Positions 12,401-24,400 of a stretch of DNA of 53,716 bases are shown here, one piece after another. The stretch spans positions 478,331-532,046 of the forward strand of contig NW_019091476.1 of the NCBI RefSeq assembly GCF_001949145.1. Direction: 5' to 3'. How positions within the stretch are numbered: the stretch's first letter is position 1; the number at the start of each line of letters is the position of its first letter. The position numbers were made by a program, and so were the translations under genes. Under the pieces are notes generated by a model. The model was not told the DNA's origin, ran no database searches, and was given only the letters and a program-made list of their open reading frames with translations. Source of the DNA: Acanthaster planci. Its lineage: Eukaryota; Echinodermata; Asteroidea; Valvatida; Acanthasteridae.

Positions 12401-15400
12401 AAGCTGGTGAGATGACTGCAGGAGCATGTGACGTAGTTGGCGGTGTGAGTGGTGAGATTACATCCCTTGGAGGACCACCTACCTCCAGAGGAATTCCTGC
12501 CCAAACATACAAACAATTAAAAGCAACAAACCAACCCACCCCTCAAATGAATGCCTTCATGAATCAGTGTTGTAATCGAGATCACTAAAGACCATTCCAA
12601 TGCTCCACAGAACAACATGCAAGACATCAAGTCTGAATTCAAGTCACAAGCCATTCAATTGAACATTTTGCATTTGTCACTGTCTGCACCCGGCCTCTAC
12701 TCTGGAATGATCCATCTTGTGAATGATTTGTTCTCTCTTCCAGTCATAGCAAAAGTCATGTCTTTAAACAACATGTTTCAAACAAGAGAAATAAAAAACA
12801 CGGTTTTTAGGGTGTAAATTCAACTAGGGAAACCCTTACTTGTTTCCCTCAACTATGGCACTAAAAAAGGGTACTGTGAGGGCACAGATGGGTGTCATGC
12901 TCCAGTATACCCTGAAATGGCTGGATCAAGCTGTATACTCCCCAGAGCTGACATGTTAATCTTTCCTTAGCTAGCCCTAACACTCCTCAGTCCTCCAACA
13001 GGTGAAGGATTGAGGAGGGTTAGGGCTAGTGAGCAGGGACAACAGCATTAGTATACCAGGACTTTGTGTATAATGGGCTTAGGAATAACATAAAAATGCC
13101 CTGTTCATAATATTATCCTCATTTTATATAATATTCACATAGCACTGGTGCAAACATCAACAGTCTTGAACAAAACATGAGGAATCAATTACATGCCAAA
13201 TAAAAAAAAAAAACAAAACCCAAATACCTCCTCCCCAAAAACAATAACCAATGATAAACAAATGTGCAAGTCTGACTCACTTTGTGTCCCAGTAAACACA
13301 TACAGCTGGGTCCAAATCAACATCTCTGTTTAACTAAAGTATGTTGAAAGAATGACAAAATCAAGAAAAATGATAAAACTTGGAATGATTCTGTTAATAA
13401 CCTTCACACCACATATTTGTATAAATCTTCCCAGCAGAATTTGCAAACTTTGCATGCGAGTTAATGACTTTTTTGCTCAAAGTCTGCAAGAAAGAAATCA
13501 ATGATTGAGATCACCAAACAAAGAGCAAAATTTATTTATTTCACTTGATGAGCATGCAAATTTCATACATAGGAATTTGTTGTTTGTTTAATGTTAAACT
13601 TCTTAAGTTGTTAACAATTTGTAAAAATTGTATCGTGAAATGAAATGTTTAAGCAGGGATCTCAGATTACACTGCCAAATTGCCATCAAAGGAAGAAATT
13701 GGAACAGAAGTTGGAACATATACAATGGCAGAAGCAGGAAAATAATTACTTTCAAAATGTGATGAATAATGCAAAAATATTTTCAAAAACTTCCAAATAC
13801 TTTCAAGTAGCCAAAGCATACACCACTTATACACCCCTGCTAAGGAAAGGTGTATGTGGTTGTTGCACATGTAAAGAAACAAATTACAAATAAGTAAAAC
13901 TGTATTTGTCAGTAAGAATCATTCAGATAAGAGATTCTTTATCAGCCTTTGTGACGGAATGGAGGTTCAGGGCAAGTGTTTGCCTCCAAACAGTGATTAA
14001 ATGAACAATTACAGAAAGTATATATGCCCTTTTGGTCTGTAATTTGTCACTTGAGGTTAAATCATGCAAGCCAATATGTGGTACGTACCTCTTTCATTTC
14101 GTTTAAACCAGGTGTATTCTTCCTTTCTATTTCTTAAAAATTTTTTATTCCTCTTATATTAAAGTTTTGATGGCTTGATGTGCCAACGTGCTTGCCGATA
14201 GATGAAAATCAAAGTAATATTTGGGAGGGAGTTCTCCTTAAAGTCTCCAAGCGCAAAATTAAATGACGAGTTCGCATTTTCTACTGAATGTGTGAAAGTA
14301 CACAGTGCAACCGAATTTGAAGGATTTAAATAAAAAAAGAAGCGTTAGAGCAATGAGATGAGAAAAATCGCTCAAACACAAATGCATGTTCATGAATCTA
14401 TTGTTTTGACGAATTTGGCAGGGAAAACCTATAGAGAGTACAACTAAGCAATATGTAGGAGGTACTGTCCCTTTTCCATCGCATACAAAGCAAGTACTGC
14501 CTGTAGGAATCAACCTATTGAATCAGACTCATAGAAGTTTGAAGAATTAGAAAGTACGGCCTGCCATTTCATTATAAAAAACGAAAACCAAAAACAAAAC
14601 GGGAAAAGTATCTTGCAGGTACCTTACGAATGTGGGTCTCAAACTCCATAGAGACAGGTTTCTGTGTGAAGACGCTGTCATCTGGTTGAGGTGTAATTGA
14701 GACACTGAGGACTCTACTCAAAACAGCAATCTTAGCTGAAGAATTGCTAATAATGCTACAGCAAAGAAAAGTATAATAAATTGTCATGTATTCACCATGA
14801 ACAGATGGCATAATCTTGCATATGTAGGAACAAAAGTACCCATAACAGTAGCATCAAACTAAATTAAAGAAACCAACACTTTATTCCATCATGACACCAT
14901 AGCAGGACAAAAAAATATTCACTTTAAGTATTGTTTTGTGAAGTACATATTTGAGAAAAACAATTTCAAATGCAAATCCAGTGTTCACAGAAATTTGGTT
15001 TTGTTACTATTCCAATTTAACCTAATAACAGTAAGTATAATGAACCTTTCAGTGTGGGAAAACATCATTTTCACATCTGAACTAGATGAAGATCCAATAA
15101 CCCCGTCCAAGTTGCGGTACAGAATGGACACGACTGCAGAGTTCAACTCATTCTCAAATAGTTCCATTGGTACAAAAGCTCTGGTGGCAACATCATCAGT
15201 GAAACTGTCGCTCTCCGGGACCATCAACTTTGAAGAATTCCCATCCCACCTCTTGACTGCTGTGGCTAAGTAAAAAAAAAAAAAAAAAAAAAGAAAAACG
15301 TGGCCAGGAACATGAGGAAAGAGACTCTGTTGTGGCTTCACTTTCAAAACTCTCCTCATTTCACGTCTACTTCCTCATCCCTTCCCTCCATCACACTTTT

Positions 15401-18400
15401 AAAAGATGAGCAGTACAATGAGAAATTGGCTCTGAGGTTCATAACTCAGTAGCACAAATTGAATGGCCATCAAGAAATTACATACTGATCGATTAGGGCC
15501 ACCTCCCTTCAGATTCACATGCTGCTAAGTTATAAATGCATACACACGCCCCATGGTGAAAACTGAGATTTTTTTTCTCCATTAAACAGCTGTCATTCAC
15601 AACTCATTACAATGGGAAAAAATTGAAAAGATGAGGACAAAAGATGTGACCATGCATACAGTCAACAGAAAAGGGGACTAAAATCTGAATTTTAAGATTT
15701 AGGGCATCTTTTATACCTGGCCTATGCTAACTGTACATGTGATGTTGATATACTGAGATAGGCAATAGACATAACTGTAAACTGTTGTTGAAAGAGGGTG
15801 AGAAAATGAATGAGTTTTTAAAACTCCAGGCAGCATTCAAGTCGATAAACAGCTGATGAAACGGGATGAAAGTGAATATTAATGATGTTTGGTTGAAAAC
15901 ATTTACAATCGATGCAAATACAACAGTACAAATAGGCATCAAAATGACAATATCATGTCACACTTTAAGCTCATTTTGTAATGATGACAGGTCACATATG
16001 TATGGAAATCAAGGGAAAGGTACTCGGTCGTAATATAAGAGACAGTGATGGTCACACTGATGGTCACTCATATGGTCCTTGTGCCCACATCAGTGGTGAT
16101 GATGACAGTCATGGTGATGATAATGGCTCATATATGATGGTATCACCAACAAAGAACTTTATACCAATATATCAGATGACAAAAATGGAAAGGCAGAATT
16201 CCAACCAAATAAGAGGCCCAGGAGTAATGGACCAAGCTTTGGTGTGTCAATTATCAACACCAAGCCAGGTTTTTATTTTGGGTACAACAAACAGTGGAAG
16301 CAGCAAACAAAGGATGATTATAAATGGCAATGAAGAACACACAAAAATCCTTGGCAAACATGCCACGGAAAACCAAATCTGCAGCGGAGACCTACTGTTT
16401 TTGAAAACCCCATTCAAGGTACCTTTTTGTGTAAAAGTTCAATCAAAGTGAAAAATTAAAAATTTTCTGATTTTGTTTAACACCTTTTTTTTTTAAACTA
16501 ATGATTTGTGACACCCATCTAACCACATCTATTGACTCACTCGCACAGTACTAATGTCTGCTTAAACAGGTTAAATGGCATATTGGTGCACTTGATACGT
16601 ACTGCTTGATGAGTTGCAGAGCACAGTGGCGTTGCAGCTATCTGTAGAGTGGAGTTTCAGCTCCGAGAAATAAAGGCTCATTTGCTGTACTGTACATGCC
16701 TGTCTGTCAATTTTGGTGAATGAGGGTTACAGGTTATAAAGGGGAGTCAGGTTGCTGTTGTAGGGGTTCTTTCTCACCTTCCACCTCTGCAGTTCGGGTT
16801 CAATTCCCAGCTCTTTGGTCCACATGTAGATTGGGTTTTCAGTCCCTATTTCTGATTCTGTGGGTATTACTCAGACTATTCCCCTGGGGTTTTCCTCTCA
16901 CTTCTAAAACTGTAACCGCGTCTCATTGTGTCCTCTCTACAGGTTTCTTCAGGCTTGTGAGCTACAGTGCCTAAAACACTTTTGCTGAATCCTTGGTGTC
17001 AATATCAGAAACAAAACCAAAAAAATGGAAAAAAAATGGACAAAACCCAATAGGAAATTGGAAATGTGTTTGAAGCAGTGTTGTAGTCAAGTACTTTCCG
17101 AGTACCAATGTTCTCCGCAAAATACTGAACTGGGTAAGAGGGAATAAAGCCAGAGTGCACAGGCATTTGATGGTAAATGTGCAAAGGTAAGATTACAAAA
17201 TAAACGGTAGACTTCAGACACTCCCAGTTGTGTAAAATTTAAGTTTTAAGGAGAAAGGTACTCGCAAAGTACTCGGCCGAGTACTTTCTGAGTACTTTTC
17301 TCCTAAAAAGTTGATTTTAATCAAACAGTGATGGTCTGAAGTCATTATGTTGCTTAGTAATCTTACCTTTATGCATGTACCATCAAATGCCAATGTACTT
17401 CAGCTTTGTTTTGTCCTAACTAGTTAAATATTTGGTAGAGAACTTGGTTCTCAAAAAGTACTTGACTACATCACTGGTTTGAAGCCAGTTAGTACCAGCA
17501 GTTTTGTCATATGTTAAGAACAACACATCTGATGGCCCCTCGACCTCTGGAAATGGAAAACTGTATGAGGTACATGTAAGCAGCCCTTAATACTGTGAAC
17601 AAGTAAATCCCATTTCCATAAAATAATATGCTGGGAGGGGGCAATAAATCCCCTTATGAATTCTTAATGTGATTTCTTTTAACACAAAGTACCTCTGAAT
17701 TTATGAAGCTGTCAACCAGTAAACAGCTGTTGGTTATTAAAGATAAAAGTATAAAAACTGAGTAAAATGAGGCCTCAAGAATACATCATAAATTGCACCC
17801 ATAAGCTCATAAGCTATTGGCCAGGTACAGTGAGTTAGAATAGATGCCAACGTCATGCACATGCAAGTTCCACATTAAGAGTTGACCTACCCCCGCAGGC
17901 TAGGGAATAGGCCTGAAAACATGAAAAACAAAGACTGTGATAAACAAAGGCTTCCAAAAGTGACAAAGCAGGTGAGAAGCTCACATTACTTTCAAATAAA
18001 AAACACTGAATTGTAAGTTTCCAAACCAATATTATCACTGCTGGAAGAGAAGGACTCCCCATCATTTGTCAGTATCTTATCAGCAAGGGACATCATCAGA
18101 TGCTCGGTGGTATTTGCAATTTTGCCGGCTGGGGAGCTTGTCATGCCATGGAAACTGGTCTTTTTATAGAGGTTTGTGTACTCCTCCTTCAGAAGGGAAT
18201 TCGCTACGGACACGCCTGCCTGTAAATTGAAAGTTTATTCATTTATTTTAAACAACATCCTATGATGCGTACACTAGAAAAAAAATGCTAATCTACAATA
18301 AACGTAAAATGTCACAAGAACTGTCTGAACCTGAATTGTCTGAAATCGTTATGGGTGTATCGACATTGATGTACGTCAGAATCCACAGGTAATACCAGGG

Positions 18401-21400
18401 CCTACTTATAATGTCAACCATGCATAATGATGAGCTGTCTATATTTTCAAGAACAGTTTAAATGATCTTTGAAGCTTTCGTGGTGATGATGGAAAATAAA
18501 TTAAAGGTTTGCAGCATAAGCATCATGCAAGGATATCTCTTTTTTGTTAGTATGTGTGGTTTGATTTTGAAAAGAACCGGAGGGCACTCAATGTTTCAGG
18601 CAGTATGCTCTGCCCGTTGTCAGGAGACTACAGAGGCTCCAATAATGAAGCAGCTTATGTGGTGTCTGGACGCGGTGAGGTGTGAAGAGGATGCTAACTT
18701 CAACATCAGCAACATCTGATGCCCCATCCTCACATCCCAGTCCAATGGGTCTCCTATACACTAGGACAAGTTTCCAGCCTATGGGTCTCCTATACCTTCC
18801 CCCCGCACTGTCCCTCCTTCAGACTGAAGCACCTCGCCGATCATTCAGCATACCATTTTCTTCTTCAGTGCCCTTAGTAAGATGCTGAGTTAGCATCCTC
18901 TTCACACTTCACTGCCTCCAGACACCATGCTTCATTATTGAAATCTGTTCAGTCTTCTGATGACACTGAGCATACTGTTTGAAGAGTCAAGTTCCTACCT
19001 TCAAGTTCATTTCAGAACCGCACATGCTCACGATAGATATCCTTGCATGGGGCTACTGCAAGCCTGAATTAAATAACGTGAAATTTATAATGTAAAAAAC
19101 ACAAAGAGAGTTTACATTAAGATATAATGGGCTGTAGAACAATACATTATTATTTACACTCACTGCCTCTTTAGGAATCACATCAACTTCTGCTTGTAAC
19201 TTCCCAGGACTTGAACAAAGATGTGAGCCCCGCATGGTAAACCCTTGCACCCTGTGACACGTGAAGAGTGTTGATAGTATCATACCTGCACAAATGACTT
19301 TGAGCTTTCCAAGGTAGCATTCTGCAGTGCGTCCACATTGCCAACTGTTGAGTAAATGTTAACTAATGACACCAGCTCCCCCGGTTGGTCAATCTCGCCT
19401 CCGCGATTCAAGATGCTTTGTGCCTGTTCGAAAATCTCCTCACCTTCCTCCAGGCTGATGTTGACAAGTGTCTGTTGGGGAAAAAACAGAGAAACAGGTG
19501 GAGGTAAGAGCGAGTTGATCCAACTGAACTAAAACAAAGCTCATTCAATTCAAAGCTTATATCAACCTTTTGACACAGGTCCTAGGTTATTTCTGTTATG
19601 TTGAAACCATGTTGAATTACCTTATGCAAGGCTTTCAGTTTGACGTAAATTTTCACTTTTTTATCCAGATTGATACAGATGTAAAGTGAATGCATGGCAA
19701 AACTGTGCAAAGACAGTACGTTTTGGCAAATCGGCAGTCTCATGTCACAGATTAGCTGACATGGTCGATTATTTTCTCATCTTATTCTTATTTTTAGGGA
19801 GACTTCTAATTGTTTTGCGGAAAGTCTGTAATTTTTAATATACAAACTGACAGCATTTCTGCCTTTTGAGTTTCTGCCTATTGGGCAAGATAAGACTGAC
19901 TTCCAATATTTTTGTTATTGCTTGTAAATGAGACAGTTATGATACTCTCACCTATGATTATTTGGAAAAAAATGTGAAATACATAGTGACAGGATATCTG
20001 TGGTTAATTGCAGAACTAATCACCCAGATATGGAAAAAAATGCTTTGGCAGGCAAGATAATGGGTCTCTGTTTTGATGATGTCACACCTTGTTTTATATA
20101 CGGGCCTCTTTCTATGGAGCCAATGCAAGCCTACAGTCTACAGAGCACCATAGGAAAGCATGTACATTACGTTTGATGTCCTAAGTACAGAGGCCTATTC
20201 TTGGTAAATATTACCATCAATGTTTACCACATCTACATAACATATTCCTGTTGCTTAATTAAGTTAACTAGCGGGCAGAGGGCAAGGTAGTGCCATCATT
20301 AAAAAATGACCAATAAAGTGACCAAGACCATGCAAATAAAGATATACCAATATTGGAACTTTCAACTAACAAGGAGCCTTCATAAACTTTTGCCGATGAC
20401 CCATAGTGAATCAAACTTTGTATGAGCACTGTCACTTTTGTACAGCTGCTGTTTCAGGTCAGATACCTCTTACTACCAGGAATTTCTCACTATCGTCTTT
20501 AGTAAATTGTGGGTAGCATCTAACTATAGAATTACCCTGTTTAACAGCTCTTCCAGCGAGATTGGTGTTGGAGTTGTAGAATTAGATACACTGGTACTGT
20601 TATACCCTGTTGTCCATGCTTCAGTTGTGGTCTCTGTTGAGTGAAAACACTTCATTTATGCTAACCTGTGTTGTGAATCTCATCTGGGCCCAATTTAAGG
20701 GCATGATTTTTACGTTAAAAGAGGGTCCATGTACTTCATGGAGACCGTGAAGCAGTCGGTACAGCAAAAGGAATGCTTACCTCGGAAGAAAAAGTGCTTG
20801 ACTTAGTGACATGACAATGGAATTCTCAATTTGCATGCAACCATTAGCACAATCATGCCTAGTACAATCATGTCTAGCACAGCTATGACATGGTGCTTAT
20901 GGCCAGCAAGATTTTGTGCTGTAAAAAGCACAACTTTTCTGCTGACTGTTATGCAGCTCCATGAAATAGGACCCTGAACATTAATGCCATCAGCCCAATG
21001 ATGGACTATAATATCCACACCACTTGTTTCAAGAGTCAGGGCTAACTGGGGGATGAAAATGCGAGGAAAAAAACACTTTCGGGGTTCTCGACAGGTTATA
21101 ATTATTGGGCAAGGAAACAAAGAATTAGTTTCTTATCCAAGTCCCCTTTATTTTTCACTCATTACATTATTTAAAAATTGTTTTGGTTGATATGTGAAAG
21201 TGTTACAATGTGTTTGTCTGTGTCAAAGCTCCACGCTGTGACCACTGGGTACTCCACTGTGTAATTGTGGGCACGGGTGAATAGTGATGGGCGTGGGCTA
21301 TGAGTTCCGACCAATAGTCATAACACAGTCCAAATGGTCTCTGCATTACGACTAGTCAACTATCTAGAAACTGATAACTGCAGATATTGGTAACTAATCC

Positions 21401-24400
21401 ACTAGTTGCACTAGTCATATGGCTTTGCCAACACCTACTCATCTTTTTACTCATAATGCATCATAAAATATATGTTAATTAGTAAGTTTTCTGTCAAAAG
21501 TTCATGCACTAAACACGGATGCGGACTGATACAAGAAGTTGGCTTTGAGCTTTTCTTTCCAGGGACCATTTTGTCATAAGGAAAAATATACATAATATAC
21601 ACACAGCCATCAAAATTGGCAGTTTGGATGCATTTTAATTGCGACAGACTGGTTTATAGTGAAATGGATCTCACAAGGTATCTTTGCTAAGATCAATCGA
21701 CATTAAGTTCTGAGAGGAGTTGCGTAATAACACAACGTTCATGAAGATTGTGTAAAAGATAAACATGTCCTCCCTCGTGAATGTGTCCCCCTGGACACTT
21801 TTACTGGATTGTACCCCAGTAAAAGTGTCTGGGGGACACATTTAGGTAGGTAAATCTGCCCCCCCCGCCCAACAGTAAATGTGTCCCCTGTGCAATGTCA
21901 ACCAGAATGTCAATGTCAACTCGTGTACAAGAAAGAGACTTGAGAAATACTATCACGATGTATTTTCATGTACTTGAGGGACATTTGTTGGGCAGCAGTT
22001 TCAAGATGTCACGTACAGTCGTTTTCCGAGTTCCTGTTTTATTATGTACCCAAGCCGTTGAAATGAAAACCTACCTCCTTTGTATTGTTCTTTGGGACTA
22101 AAATGTATAACTGTGTGGCAAAAGGGGGGGAGGATTTCCTGGAGGGGACTGATTTACTGGGGCCGGGAGGACACTTCTACCTAGGTAATTCTGTCCTCAC
22201 CCCCCAACCTCTCAGTTTTATTGTCCACGCCGGCCCTATATTCTATGGGCTATTGTCGATGACGTCAGTGACCGTCAGTAATGACGGATTTCCCTCAATT
22301 CTTGAAGCAACTGATATAATTATAAAATTCTACAAAATGTTAATCTCTTTCAAATGCCAAAGACATGGCATGCACGTTATGTTGTTTTTATGCAAGTGAG
22401 GAGATCTAACCATTTTCTACTCTTATCAAATCACAGTAAAATTTTATTCATGGAAGAAATTATTTTTTTTTATATGAAAATTTGGACAAAACATCTCATG
22501 TTACGAATGAAGAATTATAATGTTTTGTTGTTGGTGCCTCTCTAAGAAGACTGAGGACTGTCCACCCCCTCCCTTCCCCACTTTTTCCATAATTTGTCTT
22601 TCTTATTTTCTCTCATTCACTGGCAGTGATTTTCACCGCTGGTTCAATAAAGAAGTGACTGAATCCTGCAATATCATTCAACATTCCGTTCACAGAGCAA
22701 GCAAAATATGAGAAACAAAATTCAACTCACTCACTTAGTCTGCAATGACAATGCTGGTTTGCCAAAGAATGGATTACCTTTTGCCAGATTATTGATGGCA
22801 AGGAGTGATGGAAAAAATGGCAGCTCTCCGGTGTCTTTATGCAGGACCTCACCACATACATGTACTGGCAATGTGCATGCTCAACACTACTTAGTCATGT
22901 TAGTGGAGCCACGCTATTTACATGATATGGGACGACATTCTAAGTGCCTTGACTTCGATTTGTTTAAACTACAGGAGAAAATCACTTCATTTACCATCCT
23001 ACCTCAAAAGTTACTAGTCAAACTTTTTTTGGTGGTGTTTTTAAAGGCAGGTGTAAAGAAAACTTAATTGCAAACACTATGGCGGAAATATTTTTGAATT
23101 TTGCAAAGCAGGCTTGAGAATGAGAATATGGGGCAAAAATGAAATTAACCATACCTTCAGATTGGTTGGATCCATAAAATATTAGCTGCTGTTCAGCCAA
23201 TGAAAGGGCCCGATTCCAGACTGCAAACTCTTCAATTAGCATCCTAGAAATAGTGTTTCTGCATTGACATGAATATATGTTGAAACATGCATGATTTAGT
23301 ACGACTGAACAAATAACTTCAGCTTTGTGACTAATCCCTCTAACTTTGGAAAAACAATGACTAAAATTTAATTTTGTCAATTTCTATTGTGCACATGAAC
23401 AACAAATGTTGAAAACAGTTGAAATTCAGGTCTTTGAATTTAGAAGAGAATTCTCAGTCCTCAGATATCATAATTGAGACACATTTTTAAAGAGAGTCAA
23501 GCTATTTTAACCATCAAATAATTGGTGTCATCTGCAGTAAAATAAGGCCACAAGAATTGCAAAAACTATTGTGGCTCGCTCCGACAGTTTTTTTTTACAA
23601 AGGCACATCAATTCACTCATACAAAGTACAAAATCAGAACTTTTCCTTCCTGTACTTGGACCTATTTTGTGATCAGCTGATCACAATACAGGTTCACTGT
23701 TTTCCTTCCACGGATGTTGGCTAAGCAAACTGTTGAAATATTTGATCAAATTCAAGGTACATATGCATGCGTAGTTTATACTGTAGATTTATTCTTTCTG
23801 TAATGCTAACTATACAGTCATTAAAAGTGGTGAATATAAGTTAACAAGATAAAAAGATCAACTTTGTTGAGAAAGAGACTTCTTTTTAGGTGAAATAATG
23901 TACAAAGTGCCAGCAAAGGGGTAGAGGAAAGCAAAAGATTTTTTTTGTCACCCTCAACCATACCTACATGATCCCTTTGGTTACTTAATGTACACAAACA
24001 CAAGTGCAAAAAAGAACAGAAACAGCATGAGGTTTTGCAGACAAAACAGAAAACTGACGAATAGAAAACTAAAAACCCATGGCAGCTGTGGATCGGGGAG
24101 GGGAGGGTTAGGGTGTCGTAACCTCCCCATGCTCTTAATAAATAACAGGGGAAAAATGAGGTAATTAATACAAAATAACTAAGTAAATGTACCAATACCA
24201 CTGCAAACGATGTATGTCATGCCATTTCTCATCGTTTCTGCTTGTTCGCAAAAAAATGAGACATTAAAAAAAATCTCCGATCTGAACCCCCTCAGATGTT
24301 TTTACATCAGATGTAGAATATTCAAAGTATCCCAAAATATCTTAGTTTTGGGATACTCAAGTGCTGGTTCACTCACTTGTTAAAGTTGCATTAATGATTA

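Noticed and set aside
12845-12873. Possible minus-strand exon reading [10 protein letters not shown]
   Set aside because: Exon 17 joins exon 18 directly in phase to give CVYWDTKWSSKGC, the normal GPS. An added exon would break both the phase and the motif.
15981-16451. 156-codon plus-strand open frame
   Set aside because: It lies in the intron between exons 14 and 15 and contains degenerate gatggtcac and gatgat repeats. No domain or splice support was seen; a chance frame in low-complexity sequence is likelier.
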